From Aldehydirespirator sp963667505 (lineage in GTDB: Bacteria > Actinomycetota > Acidimicrobiia > Acidimicrobiales > Aldehydirespiratoraceae): a stretch of DNA of 64,000 nucleotides. Positions within the stretch are counted from its first letter, which is position 1. The number at the start of each line of letters is the position of its first letter. Both the position numbers and the translations under genes were made by a program. Below, one piece after another: positions 17,032 to 25,203 of the stretch. Below the pieces are notes generated by a model. It did no database searches, was not told where the DNA came from, and worked only from the letters and a program-made list of their open reading frames with translations. Location: positions 2,728,001-2,792,000 of the forward strand of contig OY763490.2 of assembly GCA_963667505.2 (NCBI GenBank), given 5' to 3'.

Positions 17032-18148
17032 GGGCGGTCTCGACTGTTGCGGTCTCGACTGTTGCGGTCTCGGGCGCCGAAGCGGACGAGACGACCAGCC
17101 GATTGGACAGGAAGAACTCGCCCGAGGCCACGAACAGGAAGATCAAGCCCTGCAGCAGGAACACGATCTCAGCGTCCAGGCCGATCGTCTGCAGCTTGGC
17201 CCCGGATGCGGCCACTGCCCCCAGTAGCACCGCCACCGGAACCACGCCCAGCGGGTTGAGCCGGGCCACGGCCGCCACCACGATGCCGGTGAAGCCAAGC
17301 TCGGTGGCCAGCGCCCGGGGATCCAGGGATTTCAGCACTCCACTGACCTCGATGGCCCCGGCCACGCCGGCCAGCGCTCCCGACAGGGCGAGGACGGACA
17401 GGATCTTGCCGCTCACGCTCATTCCCGCATAGCGCGACGCCGACGGCGAGTCGCCGATGGTGCGCAGCTCGAACCCCCAGGTGGTGCCCCGCAGGCTCCA
17501 CCAGAGCACCACGGCGGCGACCAGGGCGATCACCAGCCCGTAGTGGAGCCGGTGGGAGATTATGGGGAGTTCCGCAGAGTCGGGGATGAGCTTGCCCTGG
17601 GGGTAGTTGCGCCCCCGGTCGCGCCAGAAGCTCACCGTGCCGAAGATCAGATAGTTCATGAAGTAGAGGGCCACGAAGTTCAGCATCAGCGTGGTGATCA
17701 CCTCGTTGGTGTTGAAGTACGCCTTTGGCAGGGCGGCCACGCCGGCCCAGAGGGCGCCCACTGCCGCGCCCCCGGCGATCATGGCCGCCAGCATCAGCAC
17801 CTTGGGCGTGTCGGCAGGAAGCCACAGGGCCAGCCCGCTCGCCGCGATCGCGCCCATGTAGAGCTGCCCCTCGGCACCGATGTTCCAGACCTTCATGCGG
17901 AAGGCCACCGCGGCGGCCAGGCCGGTGAGGATCAACGGAGTGGCCAGCAGCAGGGTGCGGGTAATCGGGCGCAGGCCGTTGACGCTGGAGTCCATTATCG
18001 TCCGGTACGCCTCGACCGGGCTGTTGCCGGAGACGAGGATCACAACCCCGCCGACCAGCGCGGCCGCGGCCAGGGAGGCGACCGGGACGCCGACCCTCAC
18101 CGGCAGCGCCGGCCTGGCCCGCGGCTCGACGGAGACCCGCAGGCTCAC
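17024..18148 (-). CDS. Nup-type ABC permease subunit A (transporter 2)
   Basis: 374-aa membrane protein, partner of the permease at 16084-17031. Family motifs GLAAAVAFRMKVWNIGAEGQLYMG and YFNTNEVITTLMLNFVALYFMNYLIFG are present. GTG start 18148 overlaps the ATPase stop (GTGA). The C-terminus ends in a short tandem expansion, ETATVETATVETAHE, from a 15-bp repeat (about 17042-17075). Confidence 0.92.
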   Translation of the reverse strand: MSLRVSVEPRARPALPVRVGVPVASLAAAALVGGVVILVSGNSPVEAYRTIMDSSVNGLRPITRTLLLATPLILTGLAAAVAFRMKVWNIGAEGQLYMGAIAASGLALWLPADTPKVLMLAAMIAGGAAVGALWAGVAALPKAYFNTNEVITTLMLNFVALYFMNYLIFGTVSFWRDRGRNYPQGKLIPDSAELPIISHRLHYGLVIALVAAVVLWWSLRGTTWGFELRTIGDSPSASRYAGMSVSGKILSVLALSGALAGVAGAIEVSGVLKSLDPRALATELGFTGIVVAAVARLNPLGVVPVAVLLGAVAASGAKLQTIGLDAEIVFLLQGLIFLFVASGEFFLSNRLVVSSASAPETATVETATVETAHE

Positions 18149-19776
18149 CCGGCACCGCCTCCGCCTCTGCTCGCGGCGTGGTCCTTGGCGCCGTCTCCGT
18201 CTCGGCTCGCCGCGTGGTCCTTGGCGCCGCCTCCGCCTCTGCTCGCCGCGTGGTGCCTGGCGCCGGTCATCAGGAGTCCCAGCTCCTCGATGTCGAGCGT
18301 GTCGGGGGTGTAGGCGCCCACGATGCGGCCCCGGGCCATGACGAGGATCGAATCGGCCAACTCGGTGATCTCGGCCAGGTCCTCGGAGAACAGCAGCACA
18401 CCCCGACCGTTGTCGGTCTCGGCCCGGATGTGGCCCCGCACTGCGGCGGTGGCGGCCACATCGAGGCCTCTGGTGGGCGACGCGGCCAGCAGCACGTCGT
18501 GGGGCCGGGTGAGCTCCCGAGCCAGGATGGCCCTCTGCAGGTTGCCCCCCGACATCAGGCTGACCGCCATCTGGCGGCGGGCGCCCCGCACGTCGAAGCG
18601 CTCGACCAGCGTCCGGGCCGTCTCGGCGACCGCGCTCGGCGACAGGACTCCGAAGCGGCTGTGGGGCCGTTCCCGGTAGCTCTTGAGCACCAGGTTCTCC
18701 TCGATGGTCAGGCCGCCGGCCAGGCCGGTGCCCAGCCGGTCCTCGGGCACGTAGGCCAGACCGGCCTGCGAGCGCTGCCTCGGGCTGGCAGAAGTGACGT
18801 CACGGTCGCCCAGGCGCACGGAGCCGCTGGTGACGGAGCGGAGACCGGCTATGGCCTCCTGGAACTCGCGCTGGCCGTTGCCGGCCACCCCCGCGATCCC
18901 CACGATCTGGCCGCGGCGCACCTCGAGGCTCGCCCCGTTGACCGCAGGCGTCCCCCGGTCTCCGGAGACCTGGAGGTCGGTGACGGTCAGCACCGCCTCG
19001 GCCCCGTCGAAGCGGTGCGGCTGGTGCCGGCCCGCCTCGGGCATGTGCTCGGCCCCGATCATCATGGTGGCCAACTGGGAGGCGGTGGCCTCGGCGGTGG
19101 GGATCGTGCCGGCGTTGCGGCCGCCCCGCAGCACCGTCACCCGGTCGGTGTGGCCGAGTATCTCCTCCATCTTGTGGGAGACCAGCACCACCGAGTGGTC
19201 CTGTCCGGCCATGTGGCGGACCACCTCGAACAGTTTCTCGCACTCCTGGGGGGCGAGCACCGCGGTGGGCTCGTCGAGGATCAGGATGCGGGCACCCCGG
19301 TACAGCTGCTTGAGGATCTCGACCCGCTGCTGCTCGCCCACCGACAGCTGCCATACGTAGGCGCTGGGATCGACGTTGAGTCCGTACTCCTCGGCGATCT
19401 CGGCCACCCGGGTCTCCACAGCTCGCAGCGTCAGGCGGATGCCTTGATCCTTGAGGCCGAGCACCAGGTTCTCGGCCACGGTGAGGGAGGGGACCAAGCG
19501 GAAGTGCTGGTACACCATGCCGATCCCGTGCTCGGCCGCGTCGTGGGGCGAGCGCAGGCTGACCCGCCGCCCGTCGAGGCGCACGTCGCCCGAGTCCGGC
19601 CGGTACAGCCCGGCGAGGACCGAGCAGAGCGTCGACTTCCCGGCACCGTTCTCGCCCAGCAGGCCGTGGACCTCGCCCGCCCGGAGATCGAAGTTCACCC
19701 GGTCGTTGGCGGCGACACCGTAGAACGACTTGCAGAGGTCGCGGACCTCGAGGATCGTCTCGCCGACGGCAGCCAA
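18145..19776 (-). CDS. Nup/RbsA-type tandem ATPase of ABC transporter 2
   Basis: About 543-aa ATPase with two ABC domains: Walker A GENGAGKSTL, signature LSVGEQQRVEILKQL, Walker B LILDEPTAVLAP; second half GVAGNGQRE and LMSGGNLQRAILARELT. Start is uncertain: no ATG or GTG lies between the last in-frame stop and the conserved N-terminus; TTG 19776 (then AAVGETILEVRDLCKSF) fits the paralogue at 5953 best. The C-terminus carries a tandem tail, three copies of KDHAASRxGxGA, encoded by a repeat at about 18150-18255. It couples to permease A by GTGA. Confidence 0.88.
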   Translation of the reverse strand: MAAVGETILEVRDLCKSFYGVAANDRVNFDLRAGEVHGLLGENGAGKSTLCSVLAGLYRPDSGDVRLDGRRVSLRSPHDAAEHGIGMVYQHFRLVPSLTVAENLVLGLKDQGIRLTLRAVETRVAEIAEEYGLNVDPSAYVWQLSVGEQQRVEILKQLYRGARILILDEPTAVLAPQECEKLFEVVRHMAGQDHSVVLVSHKMEEILGHTDRVTVLRGGRNAGTIPTAEATASQLATMMIGAEHMPEAGRHQPHRFDGAEAVLTVTDLQVSGDRGTPAVNGASLEVRRGQIVGIAGVAGNGQREFQEAIAGLRSVTSGSVRLGDRDVTSASPRQRSQAGLAYVPEDRLGTGLAGGLTIEENLVLKSYRERPHSRFGVLSPSAVAETARTLVERFDVRGARRQMAVSLMSGGNLQRAILARELTRPHDVLLAASPTRGLDVAATAAVRGHIRAETDNGRGVLLFSEDLAEITELADSILVMARGRIVGAYTPDTLDIEELGLLMTGARHHAASRGGGGAKDHAASRDGDGAKDHAASRGGGGAG

Positions 19777-19798
19777 GGCTCTGACCGTAATCGCTTGG

Positions 19799-19839
19799 GG
19801 CTCGCCGGCCAGTCGTCGTCGGGACCGGCCGGCCGAGCC
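19799..19839 (-). terminator. GC-rich hairpin after the second binding-protein gene
   Basis: Arms 19799-19814 and 19823-19839 pair over about 16 bp with one bulge and one G-T pair (GGCTCGCCGGCCAGTC versus GACCGGCCGGCCGAGCC). It lies in the gap between the BMP gene and the ATPase gene, the same position as the hairpin at 5914-5944 of transporter 1. No T-tract. Confidence 0.55.
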
Positions 19840-19844
19840 TGTGA

Positions 19845-21080
19845 TCAGCCGATGGAGCCCTCGACCCCCTCGATGAGCCACAGACAGCAGGTCGTGCGCT
19901 CCTCGAAGGGGATCGTCCCGCCCTCGGGCACCTGAACGTTGCCCTCGTTGTCCAGGATCGGACCGGCGAAGTAGTCGAGGGTGCCGTCGAGGATCTGCTG
20001 GCGCCGCTCGTTCACCAGGGCCAGGATCTCGTCGGTCACGTCCTTGCCGTAGGGGCTGTGGCCGATCATGCCGTCCTGCAGGCCTCCGTAGGTGAGCGCA
20101 GGCTCCCAGGTCCCGTCGATCATCTGCTGGATCTGGTCGATGTAGTAGGGGCCCCACTCGAACGTGAACGACGACAGCCAGGCGTTCGGGGCCACCTCCG
20201 ACCGGTCGGAGCTGTAGCCGATGATGTGGAGGCCGCGGTCCTCGGCCACCGACGCCACCGCGGGCGAGTTCAGCTCATGGGCCAGCACGTCGGCGCCGCC
20301 GTTGGCCAGCGCCTCCGCGGCCTGCTGCTCGACGGGCGGGTCGTACCAGCTGTTGATGTACACGACCTGCACGACCGCGTCGGGGTTGACCTCGCGCACG
20401 CCGATGGTGAAGGCATTGAGGGCTCGGTTGACCTCTTCGATGGGGTACCCCGCGGGATAGCCGATGATGCCGCTCTCGGTGATGCTTCCCGCGATCAGCC
20501 CGTCGAGATACCGGCCGTCCTCGGTGGCCCCGTCGAAGTGGCCGACATTCTCGGCGGTCTGCCAGCCGGCCCAGGTGAGGAACTTGGTGTCCGGGTACTG
20601 CTCTGCGACCGGCATCACGTCGGGCATGAAGTAGGTCGTGCCGATGATCATGTCGACTCCCGCCGACGCGAGATCCTCGAACGCGTTGGCGCCGGCCGGA
20701 CCGGGAGAGATCTCCTCGAGGACCTGCACGTCGAGGCCCGGGAAGGCCTCCTGCACCTCTTGGACGCCGCGGTAGTGGGTGGTGTTCCAGCCGCCGTCCT
20801 CGATGAACAGGTCGAAGACGAAGGCCACGGAGTAGCCGGTGCCGTCGGATGCCATTGGTTCCTCGGCGGGCGCTTCCTCCATCGGCGCCTCTTCGGCGGG
20901 CTCTTCCTCCATCGGCGCCTCTTCGGCGGGCTCTTCAGTCGGCGACTCTGCGGGTGCCTCTTCGGCCGGTGCTGCTGTCGACGTCGGCTCGGCCGGGGCC
21001 GCATCGTCGTCGTCTCCGCAGGCCGCCGCGATGAGCGCGAATACCGCCATTACCGCCAAGAACCATCTGGCCCTCTTCAT
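19845..21080 (-). CDS. BMP/PnrA-family substrate-binding lipoprotein of ABC transporter 2
   Basis: 411-aa lipoprotein: lipobox AAAC (Cys21), then a Glu/Ala/Pro/Met-rich tether with tandem EEPAEEAPMEE repeats (about 20850-20950), then the BMP domain (YSVAFVFDLFIEDGGWNTTHYRGV... to DNEGNVQVPEGGTIPFEER). ATG 21080 follows GGGAGGGAGCAGAC. First gene of a minus-strand operon running through ATPase, two permeases, regulator, adenine deaminase and the complete Rieske oxygenase. Divergent from gcvT-like gene 2; a palindromic operator lies between them. Confidence 0.9.
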   Translation of the reverse strand: MKRARWFLAVMAVFALIAAACGDDDDAAPAEPTSTAAPAEEAPAESPTEEPAEEAPMEEEPAEEAPMEEAPAEEPMASDGTGYSVAFVFDLFIEDGGWNTTHYRGVQEVQEAFPGLDVQVLEEISPGPAGANAFEDLASAGVDMIIGTTYFMPDVMPVAEQYPDTKFLTWAGWQTAENVGHFDGATEDGRYLDGLIAGSITESGIIGYPAGYPIEEVNRALNAFTIGVREVNPDAVVQVVYINSWYDPPVEQQAAEALANGGADVLAHELNSPAVASVAEDRGLHIIGYSSDRSEVAPNAWLSSFTFEWGPYYIDQIQQMIDGTWEPALTYGGLQDGMIGHSPYGKDVTDEILALVNERRQQILDGTLDYFAGPILDNEGNVQVPEGGTIPFEERTTCCLWLIEGVEGSIG

Positions 21081-21102
21081 GTCTGCTCCCTCCCCAGGTG
21101 CT

Positions 21103-21131
21103 TTGACAGAGTGATAACTGGTTCTTATCAT
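21103..21131 (+). promoter_or_regulatory. sigma70-like promoter for the GcvT/NdmD/NdmE set 2 unit
   Basis: TTGACA at 21103-21108 and TATCAT at 21126-21131 with a 17-base spacer, directed toward the gene at 21190. The palindromic operator 21112-21130 fills the spacer and -10 region, so a bound repressor would block polymerase. Confidence 0.6.
21112..21130. promoter_or_regulatory. palindromic operator TGATAA-N7-TTATCA, copy 1
   Basis: Perfect 6-bp arms with 7-base spacer CTGGTTC, in the divergent region between the second BMP operon and the second GcvT gene. The same arms and spacer length recur at 26134-26152. Probable binding site of the set 2 HTH_XRE-cupin regulator. Confidence 0.65.
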
Positions 21132-21189
21132 CACGGAGAGGCGGATTCAAGCCGATCCGCGGGCGAGGCGGTTGCCGCTGGGTGAGTCG

Positions 21190-22455
21190 ATGACAGCACA
21201 GGAATGCGAGACGATGCCTGCCGGCGCCCTGCGGGGCACGCCGTTCCATCGCAGCACGGTGGATCGGATGGCGTCCACCTGGTGGTTCGGGTGGGGCGGC
21301 TACGTGGTGCCCGACGTGTACACCGACCCCGTCTCGGAGCTGCGGGCCATCCGCACGGCGGTCTCGATGAACGAGATGTCGCCCATCCCCAGGATCGAGG
21401 TGCGGGGGCCCGAGGCGGCCGCCTGCGTGGACTACCTCGTCACCAGGGACGCCTCCCGGATGGAGGTCGGGCACGCCTGGTACACACCGTGGTGCACCCG
21501 CGAGGGCAAGGTGGTGGCCGACGGCATCGTGTTCCGCTTCGAGCCGGAGCGGTTCGTGTTCTCGGGCGACCGCTGCGAGACGTTCCTGCAACACGAGGCC
21601 GGCGGCTTCGACGTGGAGGTCGCCGACGTGACCGACGACCACGGGATCCTGGCCTTGCAGGGGCCTCGGTCGCGTGACGTGCTCGAGGCGGTTACCGGCG
21701 AGGGCTGGGGTGACCTGAGGTTCTCGCGGTTCCGGGGCACGGTGATCGACGGGGTGCCCGTGAACGTGGCCCGGCAGGGGTTCACCGGCGAGCTGGGCTT
21801 CGAGCTGTGGGTCCGGCGGCCCGACGGCGAGCGGGTCTGGGAGGCGGTGGCCGCCGCCGGGGCGCCGTTCGGCATCCGGCCCGCGGGCGAGTACGCCATC
21901 GACGTCGCCCGGGTGGAGGCCGGGCTGATCCTGATCTCGGCCGACTACACCGGCGCCGGGCCCGACTCGCCCAGCGCCGACTCCGCTCCCAACCCCGCCG
22001 ACTTCGTGACCCCCTACGAGCTGGGCCTGGGGCACTGCGTGAAGCTGGACAAGGAGGCCGACTTCGTGGGACGGGAGGCGCTGACCGACGAGCATCGGCG
22101 GGGGCCGGCCCGGCGGGCGGTGGGCCTGACGTTCGACGTCGAGGGCGTCGTCGGGCTGTTCCTGAAGGCCGGGCTGTGTCCTGACGTGTCGCCCCGGGTG
22201 CGGTGGGACCATCTTCCGCTGCGGGCGGGGGCGAGTGACGGCGGCGACGGCGAGGTGGTGGGCCGGGCCAGTTCGGTGACGTGGAGCCCGACCACGTCGC
22301 GGCTGATCGGCTTCGGGCTGGTGCCGGTCGAGCTGGCGGTGCCGGGAACTGAGCTGACGGTGGAATGGGCCGACTTCTGGGGGCGCGAGCTCGGGCTGGC
22401 GTCGGCCCAGGTGTGCGAATATCCGTTCATCAGCCTGAACAGGCAGGAGGGATGA
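21190..22455 (+). CDS. GcvT-family (aminomethyltransferase/DmdA-like) demethylase, set 2
   Basis: 421-aa paralogue of 9552-10778. N-domain: ISRIEV-like region (PIPRIEVRGPEAAACVDYLVTRD), CTREGKVVADGIVF, WGDLRFSRFRGT, ARQGFTGELGFELWVRRPDG; C-terminal barrel to residue 421. ATG 21190 is chosen; ATG 21214 is a possible later start. It lies directly behind the promoter/operator at 21103-21131 and is followed by the NdmD-like and NdmE-like genes. Expected to transfer a methyl or methylene group to tetrahydrofolate; acceptor site seen, donor unknown. Confidence 0.85.
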   Translation: MTAQECETMPAGALRGTPFHRSTVDRMASTWWFGWGGYVVPDVYTDPVSELRAIRTAVSMNEMSPIPRIEVRGPEAAACVDYLVTRDASRMEVGHAWYTPWCTREGKVVADGIVFRFEPERFVFSGDRCETFLQHEAGGFDVEVADVTDDHGILALQGPRSRDVLEAVTGEGWGDLRFSRFRGTVIDGVPVNVARQGFTGELGFELWVRRPDGERVWEAVAAAGAPFGIRPAGEYAIDVARVEAGLILISADYTGAGPDSPSADSAPNPADFVTPYELGLGHCVKLDKEADFVGREALTDEHRRGPARRAVGLTFDVEGVVGLFLKAGLCPDVSPRVRWDHLPLRAGASDGGDGEVVGRASSVTWSPTTSRLIGFGLVPVELAVPGTELTVEWADFWGRELGLASAQVCEYPFISLNRQEG

Positions 22456-22459
22456 CCCA

Positions 22460-22525
22460 GTGACAGCCGATCCGTTCACTCGTGGAGTTCGGACGACCGC
22501 CGGCGCCACGAGAGGGGCGCGGTGA
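22460..22525 (+). repeat. junction duplication forming a 21-codon mini-ORF before ndmD-like gene 2
   Basis: GTG 22460 opens a short ORF beginning VTADPFT, a copy of the start of the following gene (MATADPFT), and ends TGA 22523-22525, three bases before ATG 22528. A preceding ATG (22453) overlaps the GcvT stop as ATGA and runs only three codons to a TGA that overlaps GTG 22460 as GTGA. Confidence 0.65.
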
Positions 22526-22527
22526 CG

Positions 22528-24402
22528 ATGGCGACAGCCGATCCGTTCACTATGTGGCATCCGGTGGCGTCGGAGCACGACGTGCCCTACCGCCATGTCT
22601 GCCAGGCTCAGCTGCTGGGCCGGGAGCTGGCGGTGTGGCGAGCCGACGACGACTACGTGAACGTGTGGGAGAACCGCTGCCTGCACCGGGGCGTGCGCCT
22701 CTCGATAGGCAGCAACGACGGCACCGAACTGCGCTGCCAGTACCACGGCTGGCGCTACGCCAACCGGTCGGCCGGATGCACCTACATCCCGGCCCATCCC
22801 GCCGACGCCCCGGCCCGCACCATCTGCAACCGGACCTTCCCGTCGGTGGAGCGCTACGGGCTGGTGTGGTCGGGCGAGGATCCGCTGGGAGACCCGCCGA
22901 CTGTGGACGTCCTGGAGGCGGGAACGCCGTTCGGGCTGCGCAACCTGCCGGTCAACGCCTCGGCGGAGCTGACCGTGCGGCATCTTCGGGGCTATCGGTT
23001 CGGGCCGAGCGGGCGGCTCGAAGCGTCGGCGGCGGAGATGTCGGTGGACTGGGCCGACGACTACTCGGTGGCAGTGACCGCTCGGGCCGACGACTACTCG
23101 GTGGCAGTGACCGCTCGGGCCGACGACGGCTCGCCCTCCACCGCAGCGTTGCCCTCCACCGCAGCGTTCTCCTCCACCGCAGCGTTCTCCTCCACCGCGG
23201 TGTTCTCCTCCACCGTGGTGTTCTTCGTGCAGCCGGTGGACTCGGCGCGGTGCGTGATCCGGGGCGTGCTGGCATCCACACCGCCCGCCGACGAGCAGCA
23301 GGCGGTGCTGCGGCATCACGCTGCCGAGCTGAGCGCCCTGGTCGCGGTCGTCGAGGCCGAGGCCGCCCGGCTGCCCGAGCCCGAGCCGATGGTGCCCGTG
23401 CTGCAACAGGTTCCGCTGCGCTTGGCGGAAGTGCCTGAGGCGCCGACGGGCCGCCAGGCGGCTCTGCGAGTGCAGGTGGCCCGCAAGTGGGAGACCGCGG
23501 CGGGGGTGGCCGCCTTCGAGTTGGCGCCGATCGAGGGCGTGCTACCCACGTTCCAGCCAGGGGCGCACATCGACGTTCACCTGCCCAACGGGCTGGTGCG
23601 CCAGTACTCGATCACCAACGGCCCCGGCGAGTCGTCGCACTACCGGATCGGCGTGAAGCTGGAGCCCGACTCCAGCGGCGGGTCGAGCTGCCTGCACGAC
23701 ACGGTGCGGGAGGGCGACCTGCTGGCCGTCTCGGAGCCCCGCAACAACTTCCCGCTGCGCCGGGACGCGAACCGCACGATCCTGCTGGCCGGCGGGATCG
23801 GCATCACCCCGTTGCTGTCGATGGCGCAGGCCTTGGACCGCATGGCCCTGCCCTTCGAACTGCACTGCTTCGCCCAGTCGGCCGAGCACATCGTGTTCGG
23901 GGAAGTGGTGGGCGGGCTGGGCTCGTCGGTGGCGCGCCACCTGGGCCTGTCGCCCGACGAGACAGTCGCCGAGATCCGGCGGCTCGTCGCCGGTCACGAG
24001 ACGTTCACTCACCTGTACGTGTGCGGTCCCGGCCCGATGCTGGAGGCGGTCCGGCGGGAAGCTGCCGCGGCTGGCTGGCCCGACGAGGCTGTCCACTTCG
24101 AGTACTTCAAGAACACCACCGAGATCGACGACTCGTCCACGTTCGAGGTGGCGCTGGCCCGCTCGGCGCTGACGGTGACCGTGCCCTCGGGGAGGACGAT
24201 CCTGGAGGTGCTGCGCGAGCACGGCGTCATGTTGCCGTCGTCGTGCGAGCAGGGCGCCTGCGGGACCTGCGTGGCCACCGTGCTGGAGGGCGAGCCCGAC
24301 CATCAGGACGTGTACCTCAACGACTCCGACCACCGGGCCGGCGACCGGATCATGACCTGCGTGTCGAGGGCGCGCTCCGACCGTCTCGTGCTGGACCTGT
24401 GA
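22528..24402 (+). CDS. NdmD-like Rieske/flavin/ferredoxin reductase fusion, set 2
   Basis: 624-aa paralogue of the protein at 313-2067. Rieske C51-x-H53 ... C70-x2-H73 (CLHRGVRLS, CQYHGW), FNR flavin motif RQYSITNGP, NAD motif GGIGITPLLSMAQ and YVCGPGPML, plant-type ferredoxin CEQGACGTC plus a distal Cys (MTCVSRA). GTG 22522 is an alternative start. The linker after the Rieske domain contains a tandem expansion (23053-23225) absent from the set 1 protein, which explains the 40 extra residues. Same operon as the GcvT-like and NdmE-like genes; presumed electron donor to the oxygenase at 25204-26115 and perhaps to the one at 12374-13354. Confidence 0.87.
   Translation: MATADPFTMWHPVASEHDVPYRHVCQAQLLGRELAVWRADDDYVNVWENRCLHRGVRLSIGSNDGTELRCQYHGWRYANRSAGCTYIPAHPADAPARTICNRTFPSVERYGLVWSGEDPLGDPPTVDVLEAGTPFGLRNLPVNASAELTVRHLRGYRFGPSGRLEASAAEMSVDWADDYSVAVTARADDYSVAVTARADDGSPSTAALPSTAAFSSTAAFSSTAVFSSTVVFFVQPVDSARCVIRGVLASTPPADEQQAVLRHHAAELSALVAVVEAEAARLPEPEPMVPVLQQVPLRLAEVPEAPTGRQAALRVQVARKWETAAGVAAFELAPIEGVLPTFQPGAHIDVHLPNGLVRQYSITNGPGESSHYRIGVKLEPDSSGGSSCLHDTVREGDLLAVSEPRNNFPLRRDANRTILLAGGIGITPLLSMAQALDRMALPFELHCFAQSAEHIVFGEVVGGLGSSVARHLGLSPDETVAEIRRLVAGHETFTHLYVCGPGPMLEAVRREAAAAGWPDEAVHFEYFKNTTEIDDSSTFEVALARSALTVTVPSGRTILEVLREHGVMLPSSCEQGACGTCVATVLEGEPDHQDVYLNDSDHRAGDRIMTCVSRARSDRLVLDL
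23053..23225 (+). repeat. in-frame tandem repeats within ndmD-like gene 2
   Basis: A 33-bp unit (ADDYSVAVTAR) is present twice (23053-23085, 23086-23118) with a third partial start, followed by about five copies of an 18-bp unit (STAAF/LP). Both keep the reading frame. The set 1 protein has a single strand (YTVAATARTAGAETTVVHF) at this place. Confidence 0.8.
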
Positions 24403-24512
24403 CGGCCGCCCGACCTCCGACGCTCTACCTAGCAGGAGGCTCACGCCGTGCGCCGGGCCGGCGACGACGGTATTGGAGCGCTGGCTGGACCTATAGCGGC
24501 GGGGGCGCGGCG

Positions 24513-25160
24513 ATGATCAAGCTCTACGACTACGTGCTGTCGGTCAACTGCTACAAGCAGCGCCTGATGATGAGCATCCTGGACGTGCCCTACGAGTCGG
24601 TCCCGGTGGACTTCTATCCGGGCTGGGAGCACAAGGGCGCCGAGTTCAAGAAGATCAACCCGCTGGGCCACATCCCGGTCATCGACGACGACGGCTACAT
24701 CCTGTGGGACGCCCACGCCATCCTGGTGTACCTGGCCGCCCAGTACGACCCGAGCGGGCTGTGGTACCCGACCGGCGATCCCCGGCTGCTGGGCGAGACC
24801 GCCTCGTGGATGCTGTTCGCGGAGGGCACCACCAACACCGCCTCGGCCGCCCGGCTGTGCGTCAACCTCGGCTACGACTTCGACCTCGAGGCCTGCCGGG
24901 CCGGCGCCCACCGGCTGTTCCGGGTGCTGGACGAGCACCTGTGGTTCCGCGAGCGCGAGGGCCGGGACTGGGTGTGCTCGGGCGCCCATCCCACCATCGC
25001 CGACATCGCCCTGTTCCCCGACGTGATGCTGTCGGAGGAGGGTGGCATCTCCCGGATGGACTATCCGGCGCTGAGGCGCTGGACCGACCGGGTGAGGCGG
25101 ATCCCCGGCTTCGAGGTGATGCCCGGCATCTTCCCGTCCGCGCCTGGCCGCTCGGGCTAG
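24513..25160 (+). CDS. NdmE-like glutathione S-transferase family protein, set 2
   Basis: 215-aa paralogue of 2074-2718 with the same start (MIKLYDYVLSVNCYKQRLMMS) and the INPLGHIPVIDDDG cis-Pro loop, then a helical C-domain with NTASAARLCVNLGYDFDLEA. ATG 24513 lies 110 bases after the reductase stop. It is convergent with the oxygenase gene at 25204. Probable structural partner of the split oxygenase, as described for NdmE. Confidence 0.85.
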   Translation: MIKLYDYVLSVNCYKQRLMMSILDVPYESVPVDFYPGWEHKGAEFKKINPLGHIPVIDDDGYILWDAHAILVYLAAQYDPSGLWYPTGDPRLLGETASWMLFAEGTTNTASAARLCVNLGYDFDLEACRAGAHRLFRVLDEHLWFREREGRDWVCSGAHPTIADIALFPDVMLSEEGGISRMDYPALRRWTDRVRRIPGFEVMPGIFPSAPGRSG

Positions 25161-25203
25161 GCGACAACACCGAACTAGCGCTCCAACAACGCCGAACCCC
25201 GCC

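Noticed and set aside
20935..23406. 823-codon open frame on the minus strand across gcvT-like and ndmD-like genes
   Set aside because: It spans two plus-strand genes with conserved motifs and the 5' half of the BMP gene in another frame; no motif of its own.
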